The notes beneath the pieces were generated by a model that had not been told where the DNA came from, ran no database searches, and saw only the letters and a program-made list of their open reading frames with translations. A DNA stretch of 64,000 bases from Microtetraspora malaysiensis (lineage in GTDB: Bacteria > Actinomycetota > Actinomycetes > Streptosporangiales > Streptosporangiaceae). Within the stretch, counting starts at the first letter, position 1, and every line of letters begins with the position of its first letter. The stretch spans positions 434,001 through 498,000 of the forward strand of contig NZ_BBYJ01000006.1 of NCBI RefSeq assembly GCF_001528665.1, given 5' to 3'. Of this stretch, positions 28,384 to 39,476 are shown piece after piece. The translations under genes were made by a program, and so were the position numbers.

Positions 28384-31062
28384 GTGCCGAACACCGAAGC
28401 GACCCCCGACCGTCCGTGCCTGTTGCTCCTGGACGGTCATTCCCTTGCCTACCGCGCCTTCTACGCCCTGAAGGACGCGAATCTGATGACGACGGACGGT
28501 CAGCACACGGAAGCGGTGTACGGCTTCACCTCGATGTTGACCAACGTCCTGCGCGATGAGCGGCCGAGTCACGTCGCGGTCTGTTTCGACCGGAGCGAGC
28601 CGACCTTCCGGCACGAGGCGTTCGAGGCGTACAAGGCGAACCGGTCCGAGACGCCGGAGGACTTCCGCGGTCAGGTGCAGCTCATCTTCGAGTTGCTCGA
28701 CGCGCTGCGCGTCCCGCACCTGTCGCTGGCGGGCTTCGAGGCGGACGACCTGATCGCGACGCTCGCCACCCAGGCGTCCGGCGCGGGGATGAATGTACTG
28801 ATCGTCACCGGTGACCGCGACGCGCTGCAGCTTGTCAACGACAAGGTGACGGTGCTGATGACGCGGCGCGGCATCAGCGACATGACCCGGTTCACCCCCG
28901 AGGCCGTGGTGGACAAGTACGGTCTGACTCCGGCGCAGTACCCCGACTTCGCCGCGCTGCGCGGCGACCCGAGCGACAACCTGCCGAGCATCCCCAGCGT
29001 GGGGGAGAAGACCGCCACCAAGTGGATCTCCGAGTACGGCTCGCTCGACGAGCTGGTCCGCCGGGCCGACGAGGTCAAGGGCAAGGTCGGCGAGAAGCTC
29101 CGCGACCACCTCGGCCAGGTGATCCACAACCGGATGCTGACCGAGCTGCGGCGCGACGTCCCCCTCGACGCCACCCCGGACGCGCTCACCATGGGCGAGT
29201 GGGACCGCGAAGAGATCAACAAGCTGCTCGACTCGCTGCAGATCCGCGGCGAGCTGCGTGATCGGCTCTTCAAGACCCTCGGCACGGCCGAACCCGAGAC
29301 GAGCGAGGGCTTCGAGGTCGAGGTCACCGTGCTCGGCCCCGGCGAGGTCGGCGGGTGGCTGGCCGCGCTGCCGGAGGGCCGGGCCGGCCTGGAGTTCCGC
29401 GGCTCCTACGGCAGCGGCACCGGGCGGCTGGACGGCATCGCCATCGCGGACGGGACGGGCGCCGCTTACATCGACCCCACCCAGCTCACGCCGGAGGACG
29501 AGGCGGCCCTCAGCGCGTGGCTCGCCGACGAGTCCCGGCCGAAGGCCGTGCACGACGCCAAGGGCCCGCTGCTCGCGCTGTGGGAGCTCGGCATGGACCT
29601 GCGCGGGCTGACCTGCGACACGGCCGTCGCCGCCTACCTGGCGCTGCCGGGGCAGAGCTCGTTCCCGCTCAACGACCTCGTCCTGCGTTACCTGCACCGC
29701 GAGCTGCGCAGCGAGACCGAGACCAACGGCCAGACCAGCCTCTTCGAGGAGGACGACGCGGCCGCGGCCGAGCTGGCGCTGCGGGCCCACGCCGTACGCG
29801 ACCTCGCCGACGAGCTGGAGGCGCGCCTGTCGAGCCGGGGCGGCACCCGCCTGATCACCGAGGTCGAGCTGCCCCTGATGCGGGTGCTCGCCTCGATGGA
29901 GCGGGCCGGCATCGCGGCCGACGGGCAGTACTTCGCCGCGCTCGAAGCCGAGTTCGGCGCGGCGGTCAAGCAGGCGGTGGAGGCGGCGCACGCCTCGGTG
30001 GGCGAGCAGTTCAACCTCGGGTCGCCCAAGCAGCTCCAGGAGATCCTCTTCGTCCGGCTGAACCTGCCCAAGACGAAGAAGACCAAGACCGGCTACACCA
30101 CCGACGCCGACGCGCTGACCTGGCTGGCGGGCCAGACCGACCACGAGCTGCCGACGATCATGCTGCGGCACCGCGACCAGATGAAGCTGCGCATCACCGT
30201 CGAGGGCCTGATCAAGGAGATCGGCGACGACGAGCGCATCCACACCACGTTCAACCAGATCAAGGCGGCGACCGGGCGGCTCAGCTCGGAGAAGCCCAAC
30301 CTGCAGAACGTGCCGATCCGCACCGCCGAGGGCCGCCGGATCCGCAAGGGCTTCGTCGTGGGGGCGGGCTACGAGACGCTGCTCACCGCCGACTACAGCC
30401 AGATCGAGTTGCGGATCATGGCGCATCTGTCCGGTGACGAGTCGCTGATCGCGGCCTTCGAGTCCGGCCACGACTTCCACCAGGCGACCGCGGCGCGGGT
30501 CTTCGACCTCCCGCCCGAGCAGGTGGACGCCGACCTGCGCGCCCGGATCAAGGCGATGAACTACGGCCTGGCCTACGGCCTGTCCGACTTCGGGCTGTCC
30601 GGCCAGCTCGGCATCCCGGTCGCGGAGGCGCGCGCGCTCAAGGACGAGTACTTCCAGGAGTTCGGCGGGGTCCGCGACTACCTGGAGGAGGTCGTCTCCC
30701 GGGCCCGCACGGACGGGTACACCGAGACCATCCTCGGGCGGCGCCGTTATCTGCCGGACCTGACCAGCGACAACCGGCAGCGCCGCGAGATGGCGGAGCG
30801 GATGGCGCTGAACGCGCCGATCCAGGGCTCCGCGGCGGACGTCATCAAGGTGGCGATGCTCGACGTGCAGCGGGCGATCGAGGGCATGCGCTCGCGGATG
30901 CTGCTCCAGGTGCACGACGAGCTCGTCTTCGAGGTCGCCCCCGGCGAGCTGGAGGAGCTCAAGCGCGTCGTGGTCGAACAGATGTGCGGCGCATTCCAGT
31001 TCCGCGTCCCGCTCGACGTGTCCGTGGGCGTCGGCCCGACCTGGGAGGACGCCGGTCACTGA
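28384..31062 (+). CDS. polA: DNA polymerase I
   Basis: 892 residues. Repair and Okazaki-fragment processing polymerase. Residues 1-300 are the 5' nuclease (CLLLLDGHSLAYRAFYAL, LAGFEADDLIATLA, VTGDRDALQL, PGDPSD-type loop). Residues 300-490 are the exonuclease-like domain, but the DxE metal motif is absent (GLEFRGSYGSG at the expected place), so no proofreading is expected, as in other actinobacteria. The polymerase domain has motif A DYSQIELRIMAHLSGD near residue 670, motif B region RIKAMNYGLAYGLSD, and motif C VHDELVFEV near 842. GTG 28384 fits the leaderless box. Confidence 0.97.
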   Translation: MPNTEATPDRPCLLLLDGHSLAYRAFYALKDANLMTTDGQHTEAVYGFTSMLTNVLRDERPSHVAVCFDRSEPTFRHEAFEAYKANRSETPEDFRGQVQLIFELLDALRVPHLSLAGFEADDLIATLATQASGAGMNVLIVTGDRDALQLVNDKVTVLMTRRGISDMTRFTPEAVVDKYGLTPAQYPDFAALRGDPSDNLPSIPSVGEKTATKWISEYGSLDELVRRADEVKGKVGEKLRDHLGQVIHNRMLTELRRDVPLDATPDALTMGEWDREEINKLLDSLQIRGELRDRLFKTLGTAEPETSEGFEVEVTVLGPGEVGGWLAALPEGRAGLEFRGSYGSGTGRLDGIAIADGTGAAYIDPTQLTPEDEAALSAWLADESRPKAVHDAKGPLLALWELGMDLRGLTCDTAVAAYLALPGQSSFPLNDLVLRYLHRELRSETETNGQTSLFEEDDAAAAELALRAHAVRDLADELEARLSSRGGTRLITEVELPLMRVLASMERAGIAADGQYFAALEAEFGAAVKQAVEAAHASVGEQFNLGSPKQLQEILFVRLNLPKTKKTKTGYTTDADALTWLAGQTDHELPTIMLRHRDQMKLRITVEGLIKEIGDDERIHTTFNQIKAATGRLSSEKPNLQNVPIRTAEGRRIRKGFVVGAGYETLLTADYSQIELRIMAHLSGDESLIAAFESGHDFHQATAARVFDLPPEQVDADLRARIKAMNYGLAYGLSDFGLSGQLGIPVAEARALKDEYFQEFGGVRDYLEEVVSRARTDGYTETILGRRRYLPDLTSDNRQRREMAERMALNAPIQGSAADVIKVAMLDVQRAIEGMRSRMLLQVHDELVFEVAPGELEELKRVVVEQMCGAFQFRVPLDVSVGVGPTWEDAGH

Positions 31063-31156
31063 ACAGGCTCCTCGCGGCCTGAGATTGCCTGCGATTCACC
31101 CGGAATTCGGACAGAGATGACCTTCTGCGATTTTGCCGCAGTATGGTCAAATCATT

Positions 31157-32233
31157 GTGCGGAAACTTGCTCGGGTGACAGTGGTCGCCAACGCGGCGGT
31201 GATCGCGGTGGGGCTGGTGGCGCTGATGCTGCTGCCCCCCGCAGGAGATGACGAGTCCGGGGAGAGGAGGATCCCGGCCAGGGCGGCCCCTGCGCCGGCG
31301 AGTGAACCCGACCCGCCTCCGCCGGTCATCGCGACCGTGGAGTCGGCCCGCGCGGTCGGTGCGAACGAGCTCGGACTGGTGCCGGTGATCATGTATCACC
31401 GGCTGCTGAAGAAGCGGATCGCGTCTATCGACCGGACGCCCGCCCAGCTCCGGGCCGAGCTGGTGAAGCTGGCCAAGGCGGGCTACGTGCCGGTCACGGC
31501 GGCGGAGTTCGTCAGCGGCAGGATCGACATCCCGGCCGGAGCACACCCGGTCGTGCTCACCTTCGACGACGGGCACCCCTCGCACTTCGCGCTGGACGCC
31601 GACGGCCGGCCCAAGCGCGACACCGCGGTCGGGGTCATCTACGAGGTCGCGGAGAAGTACCCGGACTTCCGTCCCGTCGCGACCTTCTGGGTGAACCGCG
31701 CGCCGTTCGGGCTGCCGGACCGGGCGCAGCAGGAGGCGGCGGTGAAGTGGCTGGTGGACCACGGTTTCGAAGTGGCCAACCATACCTATACGCATCCTGA
31801 CCTGCGCCGGCTGTCCACCAAGGGGGCGGCCGAGCAGATCGTCAGGCAGGAGCGGCTGCTGAAGAAGCTGGGCGCCCCGCCGTCCACCACGATGGCCCTG
31901 CCGTACGGCTCCCGCCCGCGCAAGGCGAAGATCGCCCGCGAGGGGAAGTGGGACGGCACGCGTTACCGCTTCGACGGCGTCTTCCTCGCCGGGGCCGAAC
32001 CGTCGGTTCCGCCGTACGCGAAGAGCTTCGACAGCACCGCGATCTGGCGCATCCAGTCCAACGGCAAGCAGGGAGAATGCCGCCGCTGGTGCTCGGCCTA
32101 CTGGCTGGAGTGGCTGAACGAACACCCCAAGGAGCGCTACACATCGGATGGGGATCCTGAGCACATCTCCATACCGAAGAGGCTTCGAGGTAATATCATT
32201 TCAAAGGCGGCGAAAAAGGTCATCGCTTACTAG
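31157..32233 (+). CDS. Membrane-anchored polysaccharide deacetylase (NodB-type)
   Basis: 358 residues from GTG 31157; TATGGT (31142-31147) lies nine bases upstream, implying a very short leader. N-terminal membrane anchor (ANAAVIAVGLVALMLL), a Pro/Ala linker, then the NodB fold: LVPVIMYHRLLKK, metal-site Asp pair in VVLTFDDGHPS and the His pair in VANHTYTHPDLRRLS. It probably removes acetyl groups from a cell-wall or surface polysaccharide outside the membrane. A Cys pair (GECRRWCSAYW) lies near the end. It is between polA and rpsA on the same strand. Substrate is inferred only at class level. Confidence 0.88.
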   Translation: MRKLARVTVVANAAVIAVGLVALMLLPPAGDDESGERRIPARAAPAPASEPDPPPPVIATVESARAVGANELGLVPVIMYHRLLKKRIASIDRTPAQLRAELVKLAKAGYVPVTAAEFVSGRIDIPAGAHPVVLTFDDGHPSHFALDADGRPKRDTAVGVIYEVAEKYPDFRPVATFWVNRAPFGLPDRAQQEAAVKWLVDHGFEVANHTYTHPDLRRLSTKGAAEQIVRQERLLKKLGAPPSTTMALPYGSRPRKAKIAREGKWDGTRYRFDGVFLAGAEPSVPPYAKSFDSTAIWRIQSNGKQGECRRWCSAYWLEWLNEHPKERYTSDGDPEHISIPKRLRGNIISKAAKKVIAY

Positions 32234-32246
32234 TGCTGCGGCCGGA

Positions 32247-32275
32247 TTGACCTGGGACGCGTCGTCTCATATGCT
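32247..32275 (+). promoter_or_regulatory. rpsA promoter
   Basis: TTGACC (32247-32252) and TATGCT (32270-32275) with 17-bp spacing, close to the housekeeping consensus. This gives an untranslated leader of about 135 bases before the ATG at 32415, in contrast to the leaderless neighbours. Confidence 0.7.
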
Positions 32276-32414
32276 GATCGCTGCGCTGTGGGTTCGCGTG
32301 CGCCTCGGACGGAGCGGGCTCACACTCGATCATCCATCGCCATGGTTGAACGGAAAAAAAGCCCACCGCGCCTTGGTCACAACGACATCTGTCCGGTTCG
32401 GAGCAATTCCACAC

Positions 32415-33881
32415 ATGACGAGCAGCACTGAGGCCACCTCGAGCACCCCGCAGGTAGCGGTCAACGACATCGGTTCCGAGGAGGCCTTCCTCGCCGCGAT
32501 CGACGAGACCATCAAGTACTTCAACGACGGCGACATCGTTGAAGGCACCGTCGTCAAGGTCGATCGAGACGAGGTCTTGCTCGACATCGGCTACAAGACC
32601 GAGGGTGTCATCCCTTCGCGTGAGCTCTCGATCAAGCACGATGTCGATCCTGCCGACGTCGTCGAAGTCGGCGAGCACGTCGAGGCCCTTGTCCTCCAGA
32701 AGGAGGACAAGGAAGGCCGCCTCATCCTGTCCAAGAAGCGCGCGCAGTACGAGCGGGCCTGGGGCACGATCGAGAAGATCAAGGACGAGGACGGCATTGT
32801 CACCGGCACCGTCATCGAGGTCGTCAAGGGTGGTCTCATCCTCGACATCGGCCTCCGTGGCTTCCTGCCGGCGTCCCTGGTCGAGATGCGTCGCGTCCGC
32901 GACCTGCAGCCGTACGTCGGCCGCGAGCTCGAGGCCAAGATCATAGAGCTGGACAAGAACCGCAACAACGTGGTTCTTTCCCGCCGCGCCTGGCTGGAGC
33001 AGACCCAGTCGGAGGTCCGCCAGACCTTCCTCAACACCCTGCAGAAGGGTCAGGTCCGCAAGGGCGTCGTCTCCTCGATCGTCAACTTCGGTGCGTTCGT
33101 GGACCTCGGCGGCGTCGACGGACTGGTCCACGTCTCCGAGCTTTCCTGGAAGCACATCGACCACCCGTCCGAGGTTGTCGAGGTCGGCCAGGAGGTCACC
33201 GTCGAGGTTCTCGACGTCGACATGGAGCGCGAGCGCGTCTCCCTCTCGCTCAAGGCGACGCAGGAAGACCCGTGGCAGCAGTTCGCCCGCACCCACCAGA
33301 TCGGCCAGGTCGTGCCGGGCCGCGTCACCAAGCTGGTGCCGTTCGGTGCGTTCGTCCGGGTCGAGGAGGGCATCGAGGGCCTGGTCCACATCTCCGAGCT
33401 GGCCGAGCGCCACGTGGAGATCCCGGAGCAGGTCGTTCAGGTCGGCGACGAGATCTTCGTCAAGATCATCGACATCGACCTGGACCGTCGTCGCATCTCC
33501 CTCTCGCTGAAGCAGGCGAACGAGGGCGCGCTGGGCGCCGACGTCGAGTTCGACCCCACGCTGTACGGCATGGCGGCGACCTACGACGACCAGGGCAACT
33601 ACATCTACCCGGAGGGCTTCGACGCCGAGACCGGCGAGTGGCTCGAGGGCTTCGACAAGCAGCGCGAGGAGTGGGAGCGGCAGTACGCCGAGGCCCAGGC
33701 CCGCTTCGAGGCCCACAAGTCGCAGGTCGAGAAGGCCCGCGCGGAGGAGGCGGAGGCCAGCGAGGCCGCCCCGTCGACCTACTCCGGTGAGACCACGGGC
33801 GCGGCCCAGACCGGTGGCGCGCTCGCCTCGGACGAGGCGCTCGCCGCCCTGCGCGAGAAGCTGGCCGGAGGCCAGAGCTGA
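32415..33881 (+). CDS. rpsA: 30S ribosomal protein S1
   Basis: 488 residues from ATG 32415, the start that gives the conserved N-terminus (VNDIGSEEAFLAAIDETIKY); a weak GGAG lies 11 bases upstream. Four S1 RNA-binding domains: near residues 38-107 (DGDIVEGTVVKVDRDEVLL), 123-190, 207-278 (RKGVVSSIVNFGAFVDLGG) and 294-364 (PGRVTKLVPFGAFVRVEEG), then an acidic, Ala/Glu-rich tail of about 100 residues. Binds mRNA on the ribosome. Four-domain S1 with a long acidic tail is usual in actinobacteria. A canonical terminator follows. Confidence 0.97.
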   Translation: MTSSTEATSSTPQVAVNDIGSEEAFLAAIDETIKYFNDGDIVEGTVVKVDRDEVLLDIGYKTEGVIPSRELSIKHDVDPADVVEVGEHVEALVLQKEDKEGRLILSKKRAQYERAWGTIEKIKDEDGIVTGTVIEVVKGGLILDIGLRGFLPASLVEMRRVRDLQPYVGRELEAKIIELDKNRNNVVLSRRAWLEQTQSEVRQTFLNTLQKGQVRKGVVSSIVNFGAFVDLGGVDGLVHVSELSWKHIDHPSEVVEVGQEVTVEVLDVDMERERVSLSLKATQEDPWQQFARTHQIGQVVPGRVTKLVPFGAFVRVEEGIEGLVHISELAERHVEIPEQVVQVGDEIFVKIIDIDLDRRRISLSLKQANEGALGADVEFDPTLYGMAATYDDQGNYIYPEGFDAETGEWLEGFDKQREEWERQYAEAQARFEAHKSQVEKARAEEAEASEAAPSTYSGETTGAAQTGGALASDEALAALREKLAGGQS

Positions 33882-33908
33882 CCGCTCAGGACGTGAGGTA
33901 AGCACACG

Positions 33909-33935
33909 AAAGGCCCCGCTTCGGCGGGGCCTTTT
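33909..33935 (+). terminator. rpsA intrinsic terminator
   Basis: AAAGGCCCCGC / GCGGGGCCTTT with TTCG loop (33909-33934) running into TTTT. The only textbook stem-loop plus T-run terminator in the window. Confidence 0.93.
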
Positions 33936-34040
33936 CGCGTCTGCGCTCCTCGCGTCCGAGCTTCGTGTCCGCATGCCCGGCGCCGGTGGCCCGGCCGGTC
34001 CGCCTCAGCCCTCACCCCGATGCCGCGGGAGCGGGGCCGA

Positions 34041-34046
34041 TAGGGT
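34041..34046 (+). promoter_or_regulatory. Leaderless -10 box of the GNAT gene
   Basis: TAGGGT six bases before GTG 34053. Confidence 0.5.
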
Positions 34047-34052
34047 GCCCCC

Positions 34053-34577
34053 GTGACGGACATAGAGAGGGCGTCGCCCGAGGACGCGGGCGAGATCCTC
34101 ACCTTGCAGCGCGCGGCGTACGTGACCGAGGCTCAGATGTACGGCGACCCCTTCATCACCCCTCTCGTCGAGTCGCAGGAGCAGCTTCGCCGGGCGATCG
34201 AGACCGGCGTGGTGCTCAAGGCCGTCGAAGGCGCCCGCGTCGTCGGGTCGGTGCGCGGCAGGCTGCCGGACCCCCTTGGGCAGGAGGGTGTCCAGGCACG
34301 GACCGGACGGCGCGAGGCGCCCTCATCCGGCCCCACGTGCCTCGTGGCCCGCCTCGTCGTCGCCCCCGACCGGCAGGGCGGCGGCATCGGCACCGCGCTG
34401 CTAGAGGCGCTGCACGAGGCGGTCCCGGAGGCGGTCGCCTTCGACCTGTTCACCGGGCACCTCTCGGAGGGCAACCTGCGGCTGTACCGCCGCCTGGGAT
34501 ACCGCGAGACACGCCGGGAACGGGTGCAGGACCACCTCACGCTGATCCACATGCGGCGTGCGGCGTCGCCGCGCTGA
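34053..34577 (+). CDS. GNAT-family N-acetyltransferase
   Basis: 174 residues, GTG 34053, supported by TAGGGT six bases upstream. The acetyl-CoA-binding motif is in CLVARLVVAPDRQGGGIGTA (R/Q-x-x-G-x-G/A type), followed by ALLEALHEAVPEAVAFDLFT and EGNLRLYRRLGYRE. It transfers an acetyl group from acetyl-CoA to an amine; the acceptor is unknown. It lies between rpsA and coaE, a place where many actinobacteria carry a small extra gene. Confidence 0.85.
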   Translation: MTDIERASPEDAGEILTLQRAAYVTEAQMYGDPFITPLVESQEQLRRAIETGVVLKAVEGARVVGSVRGRLPDPLGQEGVQARTGRREAPSSGPTCLVARLVVAPDRQGGGIGTALLEALHEAVPEAVAFDLFTGHLSEGNLRLYRRLGYRETRRERVQDHLTLIHMRRAASPR

Positions 34578-34653
34578 CCGTCCGGCGCCCGCGCGTCCGA
34601 CGTGTGGCCCGGCGGTCGATATGGGGCGCCTGCCGGATATGGCGGGGTCCCGA

Positions 34654-34659
34654 TAGGCT
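34654..34659 (+). promoter_or_regulatory. Leaderless -10 box of coaE
   Basis: TAGGCT six bases before GTG 34666, same as pyk and polA. Confidence 0.6.
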
Positions 34660-34665
34660 GCGGGC

Positions 34666-35262
34666 GTGATGAAGGTGGGTCTCACGGGCGGCATCGGGTC
34701 GGGTAAGAGCGAGGTCTCCCGGCGCCTCGCGGAGCATGGGGCGATCGTCATCGACGCCGACAAGGTCGCCCGCGAGGTGGTGGAGCCCGGCACCGAGGGG
34801 CTCAAGGAGATCGTCGAGGCGTTCGGCGAGGACGTGCTCCGCCCGGACGGCAGCCTCGATCGGGAGCGGCTCGGCGCCATCGTCTTCACCGACGCCGGCC
34901 AACTGGCCGTGCTGAACGGGATCGTCCATCCGAAGGTCGGCGCGCGGGTGCAGGAGCTCCAGGACGCCGCGCCGCGGGACGCGATCGTGGTGTACGACGT
35001 CCCGCTGCTCGCGGAGAACGGGCTCGCGCCGATGTACGACCTCGTCGTCGTCGTGGACGCGTCGGATGAGACCCGCCTGGAGCGGCTGACGCGGATGCGG
35101 GGCATGTCCGAGCCGGACGCGCGGGCGCGCATCGCCGCGCAGGCCACGCGGGAGGACCGCCTGAAGGTCGCCGACGTGGTGATCGCCAACGAGGGGCCGC
35201 TGGAGGACCTCGACGCCCGGGTCGCCGAGCTGTGGGAGGACCTGCGCGCCAGGGCCGCCTGA
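34666..35262 (+). CDS. coaE: Dephospho-CoA kinase
   Basis: 198 residues. Catalyses the last step of coenzyme A synthesis, phosphorylating dephospho-CoA. P-loop [19 protein letters not shown] at the N-terminus, then [33 protein letters not shown] and the lid region [19 protein letters not shown]. The GTG at 34666 is immediately followed by ATG, and the leaderless box favours the GTG. It lacks the long C-terminal GrpB-like extension found on some mycobacterial homologues. Position between rpsA and uvrB is conserved. Confidence 0.95.
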   Translation: MMKVGLTGGIGSGKSEVSRRLAEHGAIVIDADKVAREVVEPGTEGLKEIVEAFGEDVLRPDGSLDRERLGAIVFTDAGQLAVLNGIVHPKVGARVQELQDAAPRDAIVVYDVPLLAENGLAPMYDLVVVVDASDETRLERLTRMRGMSEPDARARIAAQATREDRLKVADVVIANEGPLEDLDARVAELWEDLRARAA

Positions 35263-35407
35263 CCCGCGGACCCCGGGGGCGCGGGAGCGCGGAACAGGCC
35301 CACGCCTGGGCTGCGCGCCGTCGGCTCGGGGCGGGGCCATCGTCGTGCGGGCGGTGGGGCGGGCCCGAGGCGAGAAATGTCGGTGGCCCGGCGTAGGTTA
35401 TGCAGAC

Positions 35408-37519
<2,112 letters not shown>

Positions 37520-37531
37520 CCGCTCCGGCAC

Positions 37532-37549
37532 GCCGCCCCGCCGGGCGGC
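37532..37549 (+). terminator. Hairpin after uvrB
   Basis: GCCGCCC / GGGCGGC with a 4-base loop, 13 bp after the uvrB stop, no T tract. Confidence 0.5.
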
Positions 37550-37620
37550 CGGCCATGGCTCCCGGCGGGTGCCCCACCGAGATGGGCTGCGAGTGTGCGA
37601 CCGGCCGTGGACGGCAGTCC

Positions 37621-37670
37621 ACGGCGTTGCCAGGGGTGACCGGCCGCCCGCGACCGGTCACGGCGTTGCC
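37621..37670 (+). repeat. Short direct repeat in the uvrB downstream gap
   Basis: ACGGCGTTGCC occurs at 37621-37631 and 37660-37670, each followed by a similar G-rich and GACCGG-containing stretch, with 39-bp period. No gene is evident in the 233-bp gap. Confidence 0.5.
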
Positions 37671-37752
37671 CTGGGGGGCGACCGGGGCGAGCGCTGCGAG
37701 CGGGGCGGTGCCGTACCGCGACGGGGTGCGGCTGGTTCGGTGTGGGGCGGCC

Positions 37753-38358
37753 TCAGGTGGGCTGCGCCGTACGGGCGGCCCGGCGGGAGGCGCGATGGCG
37801 GCGCACCCGGCGGACCAGGCGCCAGCCGACGAAGGCGAGCACCGCGACCGCAACGATGACCAGCACCGGCAGGAAGATCGCGATGAGGCTCATGCCCAGC
37901 GCGCCCGCGTCCTCGACCGTGCTGATCACCGGCGCGCCCACGCCGGCCGTGGTGACGTTCACCACCGGGCGGGCACTCGCCTTGACCGCGTGGACGACGA
38001 GGGCGACGGCGATGCCGAGGACCCACCCGACGGCGGGATGCTCCGCCATCCAGGCCGAGTTGTCCAGCTCGGCGGCGGCCGCCGTGGCACTGAAGACCAC
38101 TCCGCCGGACGCGGGCCGTACGGCGGTCTGGATGATGTCGTTGACGTGATCGACGACCGGCACCTTGTCGAGCACGATCTCCGCGACCAGGAGAACGGCG
38201 ACGATCAGCAGGACCCAGCCGTTGGAGAGCCACTCGTAGCCCTGCGGCAGCCGTACGGCGTCGGTGAAGTGGGCGGCCAGCCCGACGACGAGCAGCGGGA
38301 TATAGGCATTCAGCCCCGCGGCGGTAGACAGGCCGAGCCCGGTGAGTGCGGCGAACAT
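37753..38358 (-). CDS. DUF4126 family membrane protein
   Basis: 201 residues from ATG 38358, four bases after GGAGG; a GTG three bases earlier is the alternative. Typical DUF4126 beginning FAALTGLGLSTAAGLNAYIP, and the conserved VAEIVLDKVPVVDHVNDI segment, with about five hydrophobic segments and a basic C-terminal tail. Function unknown in the family. It stands alone on the minus strand between uvrB and another membrane protein gene. Confidence 0.85.
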   Translation of the reverse strand: MFAALTGLGLSTAAGLNAYIPLLVVGLAAHFTDAVRLPQGYEWLSNGWVLLIVAVLLVAEIVLDKVPVVDHVNDIIQTAVRPASGGVVFSATAAAAELDNSAWMAEHPAVGWVLGIAVALVVHAVKASARPVVNVTTAGVGAPVISTVEDAGALGMSLIAIFLPVLVIVAVAVLAFVGWRLVRRVRRHRASRRAARTAQPT

Positions 38359-38495
38359 CACCCCTCCAACGAACGTGTCCGCGTGCCGGTGCCTGGTGCG
38401 GCGCGGAAGTCCGGCAGGGGTCCATCATCCCCGGTTCGCGCACAACCCGGCGCGGCCGCCGGCACGAGGCCGGCGGCCGTAGCGGTTGGCGGGCG

Positions 38496-38589
38496 CCTCA
38501 TCTGCTCGTGGCGCGATGCGAAGCGGCCTCACCGGCTCGTGGCGGGATGCGAAGCGGGCCTCACCTGCTTGTGGCGGGACGCAAAGGGG
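38496..38589. repeat. Three tandem 31-32-bp repeats overlapping a gene's 3' end
   Basis: Units begin at 38496, 38527 and 38559 and share CTCAC/T-TGCTCGTGGCG and GATGCGAAGCGG cores with a few substitutions. The third unit contains the stop codon and last codons of the membrane-protein gene on the minus strand. There are no unique spacers, so it is not CRISPR. Confidence 0.75.
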
Positions 38590-39304
38590 GAAGGTCGAAG
38601 TCGTCGTTCCGCATCCGCAGCAGCGCGTACGAGGCCCCGGCGAAGCCGGCCGCGGCGACCAGCAGGCCGACGCCCTGGGCCACGTGGCCGGGGAGGAACG
38701 GGTGGGTGAAGCCGCCCACCGCCAGGGCGAATCCTGTCCAGGCCGGGGCGACGCGGCTGCGCCACAGCGCGAGACCCAGCAGAAGCAGGCCGATGACGAT
38801 GCCCACGATGAACAGCAGGCCCGCCACCATCTGCACCGGATCGTTCTCCAGCACGTCGTCGGAGAGCTTGGTCATGACGCCCACGTCGAGTCCCGACCGG
38901 ACGGTGTGATACGCGAGCGGGTCGCCACCGATGATCAGCGCGATCCCGGAGAAGGAGCCCAGCAGCGAGATGAAGGCACCGAACGAGGTGAGCCTCGGGG
39001 CGCCGCGACGGGCCGCCCAGATGACCGCGAACGTGGCGGCCGGGAGTCCGACGACGAAGACGGCGCCGGCCAACCTGAGGACGTCCAGGAGCTGCTGATC
39101 GGCCGTGTAGGCCGTCACCGTCTCGGCGAAGGAGGCTCCTCCGTCGATCGGGTTGAGCAGGTAGTACACGGCCTGCGCGAGCATGGGCAGTGGCGCGATC
39201 ACCGCGAGCAGGACGCGCCAGAAGCCGCGCACATCGCGCGGCCGCGCGGTGGGCGACGTGCGGTCGCTCGTCGTCGCCGGGTCGGGCCGGGTGCCGGGGT
39301 GCAT
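38561..39304 (-). CDS. Multi-pass membrane protein, function unknown
   Basis: 247 residues from ATG 39304, five bases after GGAGG. A hydrophilic N-terminus of about 30 residues (MHPGTRPDPATTSDRTS) precedes about six membrane segments, e.g. LLAVIAPLPMLAQAVYYLL, LAGAVFVVGLPAATFAVIW, LLFIVGIVIGLLLLGLALW. I do not recognise a named family. It is divergent from the sensor kinase gene 173 bp away and might be part of its sensed or regulated set. Its 3' end falls in a tandem repeat array, which could have altered its C-terminus. Confidence 0.75.
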   Translation of the reverse strand: MHPGTRPDPATTSDRTSPTARPRDVRGFWRVLLAVIAPLPMLAQAVYYLLNPIDGGASFAETVTAYTADQQLLDVLRLAGAVFVVGLPAATFAVIWAARRGAPRLTSFGAFISLLGSFSGIALIIGGDPLAYHTVRSGLDVGVMTKLSDDVLENDPVQMVAGLLFIVGIVIGLLLLGLALWRSRVAPAWTGFALAVGGFTHPFLPGHVAQGVGLLVAAAGFAGASYALLRMRNDDFDLPPLRPATSR

Positions 39305-39476
39305 GGTGTCCTCCGAGGGGTGTCGTTCGTCCTGCGGTTCCCTGCGCTTCGGAGCTTGGCGGGCGCTCGCCCCCGCCGTCGTGGGCGTCGGCCCCCGGAT
39401 CGGTCCCAGATGCTCCCGGACGAGATGGGAGTACACACCCATGGTCATCGGGGCGGACGGCCCCGATGATTGGCGC

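Noticed and set aside
27901-31059. 1052-residue open frame on the minus strand
   Set aside because: Only its last ~140 codons are a real gene (thioesterase from TTG 28320). The rest is antisense to polA and has the composition of a shadow of a high-GC gene.
38496-38589. Possible CRISPR array
   Set aside because: Only three directly adjacent units, no unique spacers and no cas genes in the window.
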